Assembly (NCBI GenBank): GCA_003554105.1
Contig: PWFQ01000075.1
Span: 1 to 64,000, forward strand
Source of the DNA: Clostridiaceae bacterium
GTDB taxonomy: Bacteria; Bacillota; Clostridia; Peptostreptococcales; T1SED10-28
Length of the DNA stretch: 64,000 nucleotides
Direction of reading: 5' to 3'
Part shown: positions 17,853-26,866 of the stretch, one piece after another
How the letters are laid out: each line of letters begins with the position of its first letter
Numbering within the stretch: position 1 is the first letter of the stretch
Position numbers and translations under genes: made by a program
The notes under the pieces: generated by a model
What the model saw: the letters and a program-made list of their open reading frames with translations, nothing else
Told to the model about the DNA's origin: nothing
Databases searched by the model: none

Positions 17853-17921
17853 TGATCCTAATGTAGCTACAAATGTAATACGCTTTTTAATTTACTTAAT
17901 TTTAGCAATTTATTTTTCGAC

Positions 17922-17949
17922 AAAAGACCGTATTTTTGCGGTCTTTTTT
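17922..17949 (+). terminator. Terminator after yqeG
   Basis: AAAAGACCG (17922-17930) and CGGTCTTTT (17939-17947) pair over 9 bp, followed by further T residues. Confidence 0.8.
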
Positions 17950-18068
17950 GTGTTTAAGATTCAAATTCCAACATTCTTTTAGAGAAATTCAACTTAAGGC
18001 AGAATTTGAAAGAAAAAAGGAAAATTTCCAAAGATATCGAATAATAATAAGCATAGGAGGTGGGAAAA

Positions 18069-19301
18069 TTGAAAGAAATCATTCCCCAGATATTTTTAAA
18101 GGAAGACCTGGCAGCTCTGCAAGTAAATAAAATACCTGAAGTAGTGGAAATGGTGAATCATATTCTCGATCAGGGGATAGAGGAAGAAGCAAGCGATATT
18201 CACTTCGAGCCGAAAAAAAAGAATGTAATTGTTCGCTTCAGGAAAGATGGTGACTTATTTACTTATAAAGAAGTGGAACATCGGCTATATATCAAGCTGC
18301 TCTCTCGAATTAAAGTTTTATCCAAAATGAATATTGCAGATTTTCGCAACTGTCAAGATGGAAAAATGGAATATATTTCAGAGAGGAATAATCAAGCATA
18401 TAAAGTTGATGTCAGAATATCTATTATTCCAACAATTTTTGGAGAAAAGATGGTGATGCGTTTATTGGATCAACAAAAAAAATATCTGCAGCTTCATAAA
18501 CTGGGTTTTACTCCCACGCAATTAAAAATGATTAATGATTTCGTGAACTTTCAAAACGGAATGTTGCTTTGTGTCGGTCCAACAGGTTCAGGAAAAACCA
18601 GTACATTATATTCGATACTGCAACAGTTTGATCATCAACAATTAAACATTACCTCTATAGAGGATCCTATTGAATATCAAATTGAAAACATTAACCAATG
18701 TCAAATTAACGAAAAAACAAATGTAAATTTTCATAAAACTATTAAATATGTACTTCGTCAAGACCCCGATGTGATTATGATTGGTGAAATCAGAGATGAG
18801 GAGACCGCAAAACTCGCTGTAAGAGCAACAATTACAGGTCATCGTGTATTGAGCACATTACATACTAAAAATGCGATTAGTACGGTTGTAAGATTAATTG
18901 ATATGGGAGTGCAGCCGTATTACTTGAATTCCGCTTTGAACGGAATTATAGGACAAAGGTTATTGAAGAAAAACTGCCCCTTTTGTTCAATTAAAGTAAT
19001 ACCAACAGAAGAAGAGATGGAGTTATTGGGAGGGGAATGTCCGGGAAATATTATGATCGGTCAAGGATGTAAAGTTTGTAATCAAAAAGGTACAACTACT
19101 CGTGTGCTTGTTGCTGAGGTGTTATTGTTTGATGATCGCGTAAAAGATCTTATACGAAGAAAAACAGACCGTAAAACAATTAGAAAAGAGTTAGGGATCA
19201 TTCATAAGTACAATCTGGTCGAGCAAGGAAAATCTCTTTTATTTAGTGGGATCATTCCTTTCAGCGAGTATCGAAAGTTATTGTTTACTGATGAGTTTTA
19301 G
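18069..19301 (+). CDS. comGA: Type IV pilus / ComGA-like assembly ATPase
   Basis: The 410-residue secretion ATPase powers pilus or pseudopilus assembly at the inner membrane. Seen motifs are SDIHFEP, Walker A GPTGSGKT (170-177), the Asp box, Walker B IMIGEIRDEET and the His box TLHTKNA. A CPFC (303, 306) and CKVC (334, 337) zinc motif is present, as in PilB/GspE. The N-terminus is short: there is no full N1 domain, which resembles ComGA. The TTG at 18069 follows ATAGGAGG; the GTG at 18060 overlaps that site. It is the first gene of seven. Confidence 0.9.
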   Translation: MKEIIPQIFLKEDLAALQVNKIPEVVEMVNHILDQGIEEEASDIHFEPKKKNVIVRFRKDGDLFTYKEVEHRLYIKLLSRIKVLSKMNIADFRNCQDGKMEYISERNNQAYKVDVRISIIPTIFGEKMVMRLLDQQKKYLQLHKLGFTPTQLKMINDFVNFQNGMLLCVGPTGSGKTSTLYSILQQFDHQQLNITSIEDPIEYQIENINQCQINEKTNVNFHKTIKYVLRQDPDVIMIGEIRDEETAKLAVRATITGHRVLSTLHTKNAISTVVRLIDMGVQPYYLNSALNGIIGQRLLKKNCPFCSIKVIPTEEEMELLGGECPGNIMIGQGCKVCNQKGTTTRVLVAEVLLFDDRVKDLIRRKTDRKTIRKELGIIHKYNLVEQGKSLLFSGIIPFSEYRKLLFTDEF

Positions 19302-19312
19302 GAGGAATTTCC

Positions 19313-20386
19313 ATGGGATTTTCGATCGGAACATCAATTATGATGTCTAAGCAAAAGAAGTTGGAAGAGTTGATAAATTTTACAAATCAACTGGAAGTAA
19401 TGGTTTTATCTGGGCTGAGTTTTAGTGAATCGATGGAGATACTTGAAAAAACAATAACCTGCTCAGCTTATCATAACAAGTTGAAGGACATGAATGTTTC
19501 TTTGAAAGAAGGAGCATCGATTAAAAATTGCTTGCACCCACAACTGTTTCCTTCGTTCTATGTGCATACCATTGGTATAGGTGAAGCAAGTGGCAATCTT
19601 GATCATTCTCTTTCGACTTTACGAGAGTTTTATGAGAAAGAACTGAATTGGGTTAAACAACGGAATGCAATCATGGTTTATCCTAAAATTTTACTCGTCT
19701 GCTCACTATTTTTATTAATATTGACCTCTAAATGGATCATACCAAGTTTTGAAAATCAACAAGGGACACAAACAGGCCCTGATCCATGGTACTTTAAAAT
19801 ACCTATGTTTATTAATGATCATTTACTCTGGTTTTTCCTTTTAAGCCTGACGTTAGGATGTATTTCGAAAATTCTTATGAGAAACAATGAAGTTCACAAT
19901 CTCATTCGGAGGGTACTGTGCAAATTGTCGATGATCGTTCCTGTGATCAATAGTTTGTCAATTGCAAAGATGCAGTTAACTTTTTCTGAGAATCTAAAAA
20001 CATTGATACAATGTGGAGCAACAATACCGGAAGCAATTGCATATATAGGGGATGATTCAGATCAGATTTTCTTTGCAAAGTCGTTGCAAGGGGTAGAAGA
20101 TTCCTTGCATCTTGGAGATTCTCTTCATTTAGCAATGGAAAAAAATAAAAAATTATTTTCTCCATTTATGATCCATTTGATTCGCGCAGGGGAAGAGTCT
20201 GGAGATTTGGTTAAAGTACTGGATCGTATGATTTATTATTTGGAGGGAAAGCACATTCAAAGCATGACAAAATTCTACAAAATTCTAGAACCGGTAATCA
20301 TTATAATAATGGCTTCGTACATCGGGTTAATTATGCTGTCAATTCTGCTGCCGATGTTAGACACCTTTGATGCAATTCTTCCCTAG
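19313..20386 (+). CDS. comGB: Type II secretion F / ComGB-like membrane platform protein
   Basis: This polytopic inner-membrane protein, 357 residues, holds two GspF repeats. The repeats are about 20-130 (FTNQLEVMVLSGLSFSESM) and 220-330 (FSENLKTLIQCGATIPEAI), each followed by membrane helices at about 125-145, 165-190 and 330-350. It is the platform on which the ATPase acts during pilin insertion. It begins 11 bases after the ATPase gene with AGGAGG. Confidence 0.92.
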   Translation: MGFSIGTSIMMSKQKKLEELINFTNQLEVMVLSGLSFSESMEILEKTITCSAYHNKLKDMNVSLKEGASIKNCLHPQLFPSFYVHTIGIGEASGNLDHSLSTLREFYEKELNWVKQRNAIMVYPKILLVCSLFLLILTSKWIIPSFENQQGTQTGPDPWYFKIPMFINDHLLWFFLLSLTLGCISKILMRNNEVHNLIRRVLCKLSMIVPVINSLSIAKMQLTFSENLKTLIQCGATIPEAIAYIGDDSDQIFFAKSLQGVEDSLHLGDSLHLAMEKNKKLFSPFMIHLIRAGEESGDLVKVLDRMIYYLEGKHIQSMTKFYKILEPVIIIIMASYIGLIMLSILLPMLDTFDAILP

Positions 20387-20408
20387 AGCCATTAAAAAGA
20401 GGTGAGAG

Positions 20409-20786
20409 ATGATGAATAAAGCAGGATTTACACTAATAGAGCTTTTAACAGTTATTGCAATATTGTCAATCATTATGTCAATTGCTATACCCAGAACATC
20501 AGGTTATATCGAAAGAGGATCATTAACAGTAGATTTAAGCAATGCAAAAATCGTAAGTAATCATATGATTATATTCCATCAAGTAAGAGGCAGATGGCCA
20601 AATTCTGAAAAAGAGTTGTTTGGACATGGTGGCTTGGCTGTTGAGAAACCAAAAGCACAAAGTTCATCCTCAAGATTTATTTTTGGTATAGAAGGTATAG
20701 TGCAGCTGATTTATAAAGATGAAGTTCATTGGTGTTCGAAAGGAACAACAACCATAATAAATCCTGGTAGTGAACTGCCTAAATGA
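20409..20786 (+). CDS. comGC: Major pseudopilin, ComGC-like
   Basis: The 125-residue prepilin has a short leader ending in glycine (KAG|FTLIELL), with Glu at +5 and a hydrophobic helix after it, as cut by a type IV prepilin peptidase. The peptidase gene itself is not in this window. It has the position and size of ComGC, the main subunit of the competence pseudopilus. The C-terminal half is polar, with no obvious cysteine pair. Confidence 0.85.
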   Translation: MMNKAGFTLIELLTVIAILSIIMSIAIPRTSGYIERGSLTVDLSNAKIVSNHMIIFHQVRGRWPNSEKELFGHGGLAVEKPKAQSSSSRFIFGIEGIVQLIYKDEVHWCSKGTTTIINPGSELPK

Positions 20787-20801
20787 GAGGAGATCTGGGG
20801 T

Positions 20802-21248
20802 TTGAAAATTAAAATATCAGAAATCTCAGGAATCACCTTAATCGAACTGCTTGTTGCTTTAGGGATTATGACGTTATTGTTTGCGATTGTTCATCCTCAT
20901 AGTGTTTGGCATAAAGAACAGATTGAAATCAACAACACCACCCATGAGATTTTTGAAAGCATAAAACTAGCAAGACATTTAAGTGTATATGAAGAGAGTT
21001 CCTACTTTGTTCGTATAAGAAACAATCAATTAATTGTGCAGAAAAATTCCTGGGGGAGTCAACCAGTTCAAGAGCTTTCCATTCCGGAACATATAGTTAT
21101 CCGTTTTTTCAATGGAAATTCTGTCACTTTTTCTCGAAATGGAACGACTTCTTATAACCATATTTTGATTGGAAACGAAAAAGCGGATTTATATAAAATC
21201 ACACTCAGCATAGGATCATCCAGAGTTGATTTGGAAAGGATTGATTAG
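20802..21248 (+). CDS. Minor pseudopilin, ComGD/GspH-like
   Basis: The 148-residue prepilin shows the processing site SG|ITLIELL (cleavage after residue 10, Glu at +5). The GspH-like body follows, with IFESIKLARHLSVYE and VTFSRNGTT, a strand pattern common in minor pilins of this type. TTG start at 20802 with GAGGAG upstream. It is in the fourth position of the operon, matching comGD. Confidence 0.82.
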   Translation: MKIKISEISGITLIELLVALGIMTLLFAIVHPHSVWHKEQIEINNTTHEIFESIKLARHLSVYEESSYFVRIRNNQLIVQKNSWGSQPVQELSIPEHIVIRFFNGNSVTFSRNGTTSYNHILIGNEKADLYKITLSIGSSRVDLERID

Positions 21249-21590
21249 ATGGATATGAATTTGAAGTCTAAAGGAGCTACGTTAATCGAAATGATTATAA
21301 GCATCGGTCTGCTAAGTATCGTAACGTTATTATTAACGCACAATCTGTACCAACAAGTTCAGACATATATGCATTTAAATGATCGATATTTCGACATTAT
21401 TGAATTGAAAAATGCAACCGAAGTATATTTAAGAAACCAGGATCATTATCAATCACAAAGAGGCAATCGTATTACTGTTTCAAAGGAAGATTCATTCTAT
21501 GATGGAAGCATCTACATAATCCACTTAGAAAATCGAGAAAGAGATGAGATGATGTCCATTGAAGTATTCTCTTTTCGTCACAAAGAATAA
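21249..21590 (+). CDS. Minor pseudopilin, comGE position
   Basis: A short prepilin of 113 residues with cleavage site KG|ATLIEMI (after residue 9) and Glu at +5. The rest is mostly charged and beta-rich, without recognisable motifs. It starts directly after the previous stop codon, so translation is likely coupled. Confidence 0.78.
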   Translation: MDMNLKSKGATLIEMIISIGLLSIVTLLLTHNLYQQVQTYMHLNDRYFDIIELKNATEVYLRNQDHYQSQRGNRITVSKEDSFYDGSIYIIHLENRERDEMMSIEVFSFRHKE

Positions 21591-22119
21591 TTCAAAAAAT
21601 GAAAACATTGGTGGAATTATTTTAATTGAGCTGATGGTGACTCTTTGTTTGTTCGTTCTCTTATTAGGGTTTTTGCTACGAATATTTCTGTTGACCTATA
21701 CACATTGGTCCAAAGAGTTTGATCATCGAAATACCTTTGAAGAAATGCAATATGCTATACATTACATCGATCGAATGACGAAACGTATGGACCAACAAAC
21801 CTTTCAATACGATAAATGGTCCAGCACCCTAACATGTAAAAATTATTTGGGAGAAACATCATATTTTGATTTTAGTGGGAATCGTCGGGTTGATCGAAAT
21901 ACATATCTTTACTATGACAGAAACAGAGGAGAGCTCATGACCAATAAAAACAAAGAATATAACACATTGATTAAAGGAGTAAAAGAACTGACAGTTGAAT
22001 ATGAAAACACAGGATTGCTATCGCTTCAACTTGAAATGGAGGGTTCAATAGAAGAATATTTCAAAATCACCAGGGTATTTAGAATTAATCCCAAGGGGAA
22101 TGATTATGAACAGGAATAA
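21559..22119 (+). CDS. Minor pseudopilin, ComGF/GspJ-like
   Basis: The 186-residue prepilin has an unusually long leader of 19 residues before the site GG|IILIELMV (Glu at +5). The body includes the YYDRNRGELM segment seen in GspJ-like minor pilins. The TTG at 21559 overlaps the previous gene by 32 bases. No better start exists in this frame before the processing site, but the ribosome site is weak, so the exact start is uncertain. Confidence 0.75.
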   Translation: MKYSLFVTKNNSKNENIGGIILIELMVTLCLFVLLLGFLLRIFLLTYTHWSKEFDHRNTFEEMQYAIHYIDRMTKRMDQQTFQYDKWSSTLTCKNYLGETSYFDFSGNRRVDRNTYLYYDRNRGELMTNKNKEYNTLIKGVKELTVEYENTGLLSLQLEMEGSIEEYFKITRVFRINPKGNDYEQE

Positions 22120-22633
22120 AGGGTACATCCTCATTTCTCTTTTATTATTTTTTTCCGTCATTTCTTTGGTTTTATTTTCTTTTCATCGGTACTTTCTTAT
22201 TGAGAGCTTAAAGGTCCAAGGAAAATACGAGAATACCCGTGCATATTATCTCGCTGAGTCATCTTCTTTGCTGTATTATCATAAAATTCTTCATGAGGTT
22301 AATCAACTTGCTGATGAAAATTTTAGTAATGTATGTTTAAAATGCTTTGATCATAGTTTAATGAATTTCAAACAACAACTCCAGGAGAAGCTTCAGGATG
22401 ACTGCTTTTGGAATAATATCGAAAAACCTTTCTTTAAGACTTATAATAACGGATATGTAATACACGGGGAACTTATTTCCCTCGATGGAAAAATACACTA
22501 CAAAGCATCAGGCGAGTATAGTAATACAGCAATTATCTACTATGTAACATTAACCTATCCGGAAATTGTTTATTTAGAGGATGAAGTCAGCATTATTCTT
22601 CCGAAAATAGCAAGCTATTATCAAGGCTATTAA
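22106..22633 (+). CDS. Minor pseudopilin, ComGG/PilX-like
   Basis: The 175-residue protein begins MNRNKG|YILISLL, a prepilin-like N-terminus in which +5 is Ser and not Glu. Loss of Glu5 is typical of GspK/PilX tip subunits. ARAYYLAESS-like sequence (TRAYYLAESSSLLYY) after the helix is the PilX pattern. I place the start at 22106, since AAGGGG (22093-22098) is too close to the ATG at 22100. It overlaps the previous gene by 14 bases and is the last of the operon. Confidence 0.75.
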   Translation: MNRNKGYILISLLLFFSVISLVLFSFHRYFLIESLKVQGKYENTRAYYLAESSSLLYYHKILHEVNQLADENFSNVCLKCFDHSLMNFKQQLQEKLQDDCFWNNIEKPFFKTYNNGYVIHGELISLDGKIHYKASGEYSNTAIIYYVTLTYPEIVYLEDEVSIILPKIASYYQGY

Positions 22634-22698
22634 ACTGATTTTACGATGACTGTGTTATAATGGTAGTATTCTTTAAATCATACTTTGGAGGTGCTGAA

Positions 22699-23763
22699 AT
22701 GAATAGAATTCAAAAAGTAAAGGAGCTTATCAAAGAGAAAGAGGTGCATGGTATATTAATTTCAAGTCCTGAAAACCGGAGGTATTTTTCCGGATTTACA
22801 GGCAGTGCAGGAAATTTATTAATCACTCCTGATAAAAATCTCTTAGTAACAGATTTTCGCTATATCAGTCAGGGAAAAGAACAGGCAGAGGGATATGAAA
22901 TTATTAAAACAAGCAAAGAATATTCACTTACGAATGTAATAAAGAACGAAAAGTTAGAATCCATTGCTATTGAGGAGGATTATACTACATATGAACAATA
23001 TCTAAAATACACAGAAAAATTACCGGATATAGATATTAAATCACTCGATAAGAACTTGTTGAAGATTCGAAGCATTAAAGAGGAAGATGAAATTAGTAAA
23101 ATAAGAAATGCAGCACAGATTACTGACAAGGCGTATTCCTATATACTGAATGAAATTAAGCCAGGCATTAAAGAGAGGGATGTTGCAAATGCTTTAGAAT
23201 TTTTCATGAAAAATGAAGGAGCGGCAAAAGTAAGTTTTGATATCATTGTTGCATCCGGTGTTCGATCATCCCTTCCGCATGGAATTGCAAGTGAAAAAGT
23301 CATTGAAAAAGGTGATATGATCACCTTGGACTTCGGGTGTGTTTATGAAGGATATTGTTCAGATATGACGAGAAGTTTTGTTCTTGGAAAAGCAACCGAA
23401 AGGCAAAAGGAAATTTACCATGTAGTCCTTAAGGCTCAAATGGAGGCTCTTAATTCTGTGAAAGATGGTATCACAGGAATTGAGCTGGATAATATTGCGA
23501 GAGATATAATTACTGATGCCGGCTACGGAGACTATTTTGGACATGGTCTGGGCCATGGCGTGGGCTTATTAGTGCATGAACTTCCTCATGTGAATCATTT
23601 AGGGCAGGAAAAAATGGAGCCGGGAAATGTCATAACAATCGAGCCGGGTGTCTATATTCCTGAATATGGAGGAGTAAGAATTGAAGACCTGGTCGTTGTA
23701 AGAAAAGATGGATATGAAGTTTTATCCAACTCACCGAAGGATCTCATAGAAATCTCCTGCTAA
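22699..23763 (+). CDS. Xaa-Pro aminopeptidase (M24 family)
   Basis: The protein has 354 residues: a creatinase-type N-terminal domain (about 1-125) and an M24 pita-bread metallopeptidase domain. The metal ligands are in DFGCVYEGYCSDMTR, the GHGLGHGVGLLVHE histidines, EPGVYIPEYGG and the final RIEDL. It removes N-terminal residues before proline, in the cytoplasm. The start at 22699 follows TTGGAGGTG; the earlier in-frame start at 22660 is rejected. Like yqhT in Bacillus it lies just before efp and downstream of comG genes. Confidence 0.93.
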   Translation: MNRIQKVKELIKEKEVHGILISSPENRRYFSGFTGSAGNLLITPDKNLLVTDFRYISQGKEQAEGYEIIKTSKEYSLTNVIKNEKLESIAIEEDYTTYEQYLKYTEKLPDIDIKSLDKNLLKIRSIKEEDEISKIRNAAQITDKAYSYILNEIKPGIKERDVANALEFFMKNEGAAKVSFDIIVASGVRSSLPHGIASEKVIEKGDMITLDFGCVYEGYCSDMTRSFVLGKATERQKEIYHVVLKAQMEALNSVKDGITGIELDNIARDIITDAGYGDYFGHGLGHGVGLLVHELPHVNHLGQEKMEPGNVITIEPGVYIPEYGGVRIEDLVVVRKDGYEVLSNSPKDLIEISC

Positions 23764-23777
23764 ATCCCTATTATTTC

Positions 23778-23806
23778 TTGCACTTAACGAATAAATCACA
23801 TAAAAT
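23778..23806 (+). promoter_or_regulatory. Probable promoter of efp
   Basis: TTGCAC (23778-23783) and TAAAAT (23801-23806) are 17 bases apart. Confidence 0.5.
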
Positions 23807-23839
23807 AGAGATGTAAATGAAATAATGGAGGATGAGTAG

Positions 23840-24397
23840 ATGATATCAGCAGGAGAATTCAGAAAAGGCATGACTTTTGAAATGGATGGACAACCCTATG
23901 TTGTTATGGATTTTCAACATGTTAAACCGGGTAAGGGAGCTGCTTTTGTACGCACTAAGTACAAGAATCTTATATCAGGTGCAACAAAGGAGGGAGCATT
24001 TAATCCCAATGACAAATTTCCCAGAGCTCACATTGAAACAAAAGAAATGCAATACCTATACTCTGATGGGGAATTTTACTATTTTATGGACAATGAAACC
24101 TATGAACAGATTCCTCTTACTTTCACTGATGTAGAGGAAGCAATAACGTTTTTAAAAGAAAACGACAATGCTATGGTGAAATTTTATCAAGGGAAAGTGT
24201 TCCAGGTGGAAGCTCCAAATTTCGTGGAACTGACGGTTACTGAAACTGAACCGGGAGTCAAAGGAGATACAGCTTCAAATGTTACCAAGAGCGCCATTTT
24301 AGAAACCGGAGCGAAAATTCAAGTGCCGTTGTTTATCAATGAAGGTGATCGGGTAAAAGTAGATACAAGATCATCAGATTATATTTCAAGAGTTTAA
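23840..24397 (+). CDS. efp: Elongation factor P
   Basis: EF-P relieves ribosomes stalled at polyproline. The 185-residue protein has the KOW-like N-domain with the tip loop [10 protein letters not shown], whose lysine is the family's modification site, and two OB domains ([19 protein letters not shown]; the C-terminal [16 protein letters not shown]). The ATG follows GGAGGATG. No modification enzyme gene (epmA/ymfI type) is beside it. Confidence 0.97.
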   Translation: MISAGEFRKGMTFEMDGQPYVVMDFQHVKPGKGAAFVRTKYKNLISGATKEGAFNPNDKFPRAHIETKEMQYLYSDGEFYYFMDNETYEQIPLTFTDVEEAITFLKENDNAMVKFYQGKVFQVEAPNFVELTVTETEPGVKGDTASNVTKSAILETGAKIQVPLFINEGDRVKVDTRSSDYISRV

Positions 24398-24441
24398 ACA
24401 AGATTTTAAAAAAGACTATGAAAATCCAAGGAGGGGTACAA

Positions 24442-24804
24442 ATGGAACATTTATATGAAAAAGTAGCATATCTAAAAGGATTAGCGGATGGTCTGGACAT
24501 CAACAATGAATCAAAAGAAGGTAAAATTTTAATGCAAATTATTGAAACTCTTGAGGACTTTACAGATGCAATTGTTGAACTTGACGAAAACCAATTGGAT
24601 CTAGCCGATTATGTGGAGACAATTGATGAAGACCTTGAAGATGTGGAAGATGAGTTGTTTGAAGATGAGTTGGATTATGTTGAAGTTGAGTGCCCTACCT
24701 GCAAAGAAATTATTTGTGTCGATGATGAACTTCTTTATGACAATGAAGAAATTCATTGCCCGGAATGCAATGAAGAAGTACCCGTGGAAGAGGATAAGGA
24801 ATAG
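24442..24804 (+). CDS. CD1247-type N-terminal domain protein with zinc ribbon
   Basis: The 120-residue protein matches a family of unknown function, named for a Clostridioides protein, found beside efp. The N-terminal helical part (EKVAYLKGLADGLDI) is followed by a very acidic middle and a C-terminal CPTC...CPEC zinc ribbon. The start at 24442 follows AAGGAGGGG. In spore-formers the spoIIIA operon comes next; here a terminator follows at once. Confidence 0.82.
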   Translation: MEHLYEKVAYLKGLADGLDINNESKEGKILMQIIETLEDFTDAIVELDENQLDLADYVETIDEDLEDVEDELFEDELDYVEVECPTCKEIICVDDELLYDNEEIHCPECNEEVPVEEDKE

Positions 24805-24820
24805 TCCGAATTTTGCTGAT

Positions 24821-24857
24821 GAAAGCTCAATGTAAATGTACATTGAGCTTTCTTTTT
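24821..24857 (+). terminator. Terminator after the CD1247-type gene
   Basis: GAAAGCTCAATGTA (24821-24834) and TACATTGAGCTTTC (24839-24852) form a perfect 14-bp stem with loop AATG, then five T residues. Confidence 0.9.
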
Positions 24858-24865
24858 GTTATAAT
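24837..24865 (+). promoter_or_regulatory. Probable promoter of the asp23-nusB operon
   Basis: TGTACA (24837-24842) and TATAAT (24860-24865) are 17 bases apart. The -35 box lies within the right arm of the preceding terminator stem. Confidence 0.5.
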
Positions 24866-24914
24866 TAAACCACAAATTCTGAAAGATCTAAGATGAACAA
24901 TAAGGAGGAATATC

Positions 24915-25217
24915 ATGAAACAAGTTGGAGATTACGGAGATATCATTATTTCCGATGACGTGATTAAAAGGATTATCGAAGAAACCGCAGAAGCAGTTGA
25001 AGGAGTTGCAGAACTTAGCAAGAATGTCAAAATCAGTCAAAAAGATGACCGTTTACAGGTGGATCTTTTTGTAACAATTTATTATGGCACGAAAATACCA
25101 AACCTTTCCTGGGATATTCAACAAAAGGTTAAAGCCGGGGTAGAACAGATCCTGGACATTAAAGTAAGCAAAATTAACATCAATATACACGGAATCCAAT
25201 TTCCGCAAACATCCTAG
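24915..25217 (+). CDS. Asp23/Gls24 family envelope-stress protein
   Basis: The 100-residue protein shows the Asp23 pattern: ISDDVIKRIIEETAEAVEGV at the start and VDLFVTIYYGTKIP in the middle. Family members are cytoplasmic proteins tied to cell-envelope homeostasis. This paralogue (YqhY in Bacillus) sits upstream of nusB and has been linked to fatty-acid synthesis through adjacent accBC, which are missing here. It has AAGGAGG upstream. Confidence 0.9.
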   Translation: MKQVGDYGDIIISDDVIKRIIEETAEAVEGVAELSKNVKISQKDDRLQVDLFVTIYYGTKIPNLSWDIQQKVKAGVEQILDIKVSKININIHGIQFPQTS

Positions 25218-25227
25218 GAGGTCATTC

Positions 25228-25659
25228 ATGAAAAGACGAAAAGCAAGGGAACTCCTTCTTAAAGTGTTTTACGAAATGGAGATAAAAAAGGAGTTTTCAA
25301 TCAGTATCCTAAAAAATAACGATGAATTTCTTATAGATGGAAAGAATCAGGAAGAATATTTATTAACTATTGCAGAACTATTTATTCAACATCGAAATGC
25401 AATCGATACAATGATTGAAAAACAATTAAAGGGTTGGACTTTGGATCGAATAGCAAAGGTGGATTTATCTATTTTGCGAGTCAGTGTTGCAGAAATTCTT
25501 CATTATGATCAAATAGATATTCCGACTTCGATTAATGAAGCAATTGAGATAGCAAAAGATTATAGTGATGACAAAGCTCCAATGTTTATTAACGGAGTCC
25601 TTGATTCTATAAGGAAATGTACTTCCGGGAGTGATCCAGATGGAGATAAAAAGTCTTAA
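25228..25659 (+). CDS. nusB: Transcription antitermination protein NusB
   Basis: The 143-residue all-helical protein binds boxA RNA with NusE and supports rRNA transcription. It begins RRKARELLLKVFYEME, and the C-terminal VDLSILRVSVAEIL and PTSINEAIEIAKDYSDDKAPMFINGVLD segments are diagnostic. It begins 10 bases after the Asp23 gene and overlaps xseA by 20 bases. folD, which separates them in Bacillus, is absent. Confidence 0.96.
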   Translation: MKRRKARELLLKVFYEMEIKKEFSISILKNNDEFLIDGKNQEEYLLTIAELFIQHRNAIDTMIEKQLKGWTLDRIAKVDLSILRVSVAEILHYDQIDIPTSINEAIEIAKDYSDDKAPMFINGVLDSIRKCTSGSDPDGDKKS

Positions 25660-26866
25660 GGTTTCAGAAGTTAACCGCTATATAAAACGCTTGCTTGACA
25701 GTGATCCTATCTTATTTAACCTCAAAGTAAAAGGTGAGCTTTCCAATGTAAAATACCATAATAACGGGCATATATACTTCACTCTGAAAGATGAAAATTC
25801 AGTGTTGCGTTGCGTAATGTTCTATGAAAATGCCATTATAAGCAGCCTGCCTTTGAAAGATGGCATGGAGGTTATAGTAAAGGGCTCTATTTCCGTCTAT
25901 GAACGAGGCGGACAATACCAACTCAATGCGAAAGATATCCAGTTGGATGGTGTTGGAAAACTATACGAAGAGTATTTGGAACGTAAAAATATGCTTGAAA
26001 AAGAAGGGTACTTCGATGAAAAAAGAAAATTAAAACTACCCTATTTTCCTGATACAATAGGGATTGTGACAGCAAAAACCGGAGCTGCCATCGAGGATCT
26101 CCGGACTGTAATTCATCGAAGAAATCCAAAAGTTAAAATCATTTTCTATCCGGCGATTGTACAGGGCCCATACGCACCCTCCTCAATTTCCAAGGGCATT
26201 CGTTATTTCAATGATAATCCTGTGGATTTGATGATTATCGGTCGGGGCGGCGGATCTTTAGAAGAGCTTTGGGCATTCAATGAAATGAAAGTGATTGATG
26301 ACGTTATTAAAAGTAAGATTCCGATCATATCCGCTGTGGGACACGAAAAGGACTATTCAATTACCGATTATGTGTCTGACCTGCGGGCAGGCACTCCTTC
26401 CATCGCAGGAGAAATGGCAGTACCGGTTCTGTCAAATGTGATTCAATCAATTACCGATAAAAAACTTTCACTTTCTTCTATAATAAAGCAAAAACTGAAG
26501 TATGAAATCCAGAAATGTCAATCAATCAGACAGAGCTTGGATTTTTATTCACCACTAAACACTTTAAAACGTAAAAGTGAGCAACTTGATCTCTTCTCTG
26601 AAAGATTAACATCAGCAATTCATAATCAATATAAAGACCATTATCAAAAATTAAAACATTTGAGCGCATTGCTTGAAGCTACTAGTCCAAAAAACATACT
26701 TAAAAGAGGGTATTCTTTTATAACTGACAATGACAGCAATCTTTTATCAAAAAAAGCTTCTTTTCAAAAGGGTGATTCTATTCAAATTCACCTTTATGAT
26801 GGAATCGTGAATGGAAAAGTAACTGAAATCTTGGAGGACGATATACATGAAAGAAACAAGAAATGA
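25640..26866 (+). CDS. xseA: Exodeoxyribonuclease VII large subunit
   Basis: The 408-residue large subunit has an N-terminal OB fold (about 1-100: VSEVNRYIKRLLDSDP) and the catalytic region with GIVTAKTGAAIEDL and IIGRGGGSLEELWAFN, then a long helical tail. With XseB it degrades single-stranded DNA. The ATG at 25640 is preferred (GGGAG 8 bases upstream) over the GTG at 25631. Confidence 0.96.
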   Translation: MEIKSLKVSEVNRYIKRLLDSDPILFNLKVKGELSNVKYHNNGHIYFTLKDENSVLRCVMFYENAIISSLPLKDGMEVIVKGSISVYERGGQYQLNAKDIQLDGVGKLYEEYLERKNMLEKEGYFDEKRKLKLPYFPDTIGIVTAKTGAAIEDLRTVIHRRNPKVKIIFYPAIVQGPYAPSSISKGIRYFNDNPVDLMIIGRGGGSLEELWAFNEMKVIDDVIKSKIPIISAVGHEKDYSITDYVSDLRAGTPSIAGEMAVPVLSNVIQSITDKKLSLSSIIKQKLKYEIQKCQSIRQSLDFYSPLNTLKRKSEQLDLFSERLTSAIHNQYKDHYQKLKHLSALLEATSPKNILKRGYSFITDNDSNLLSKKASFQKGDSIQIHLYDGIVNGKVTEILEDDIHERNKK

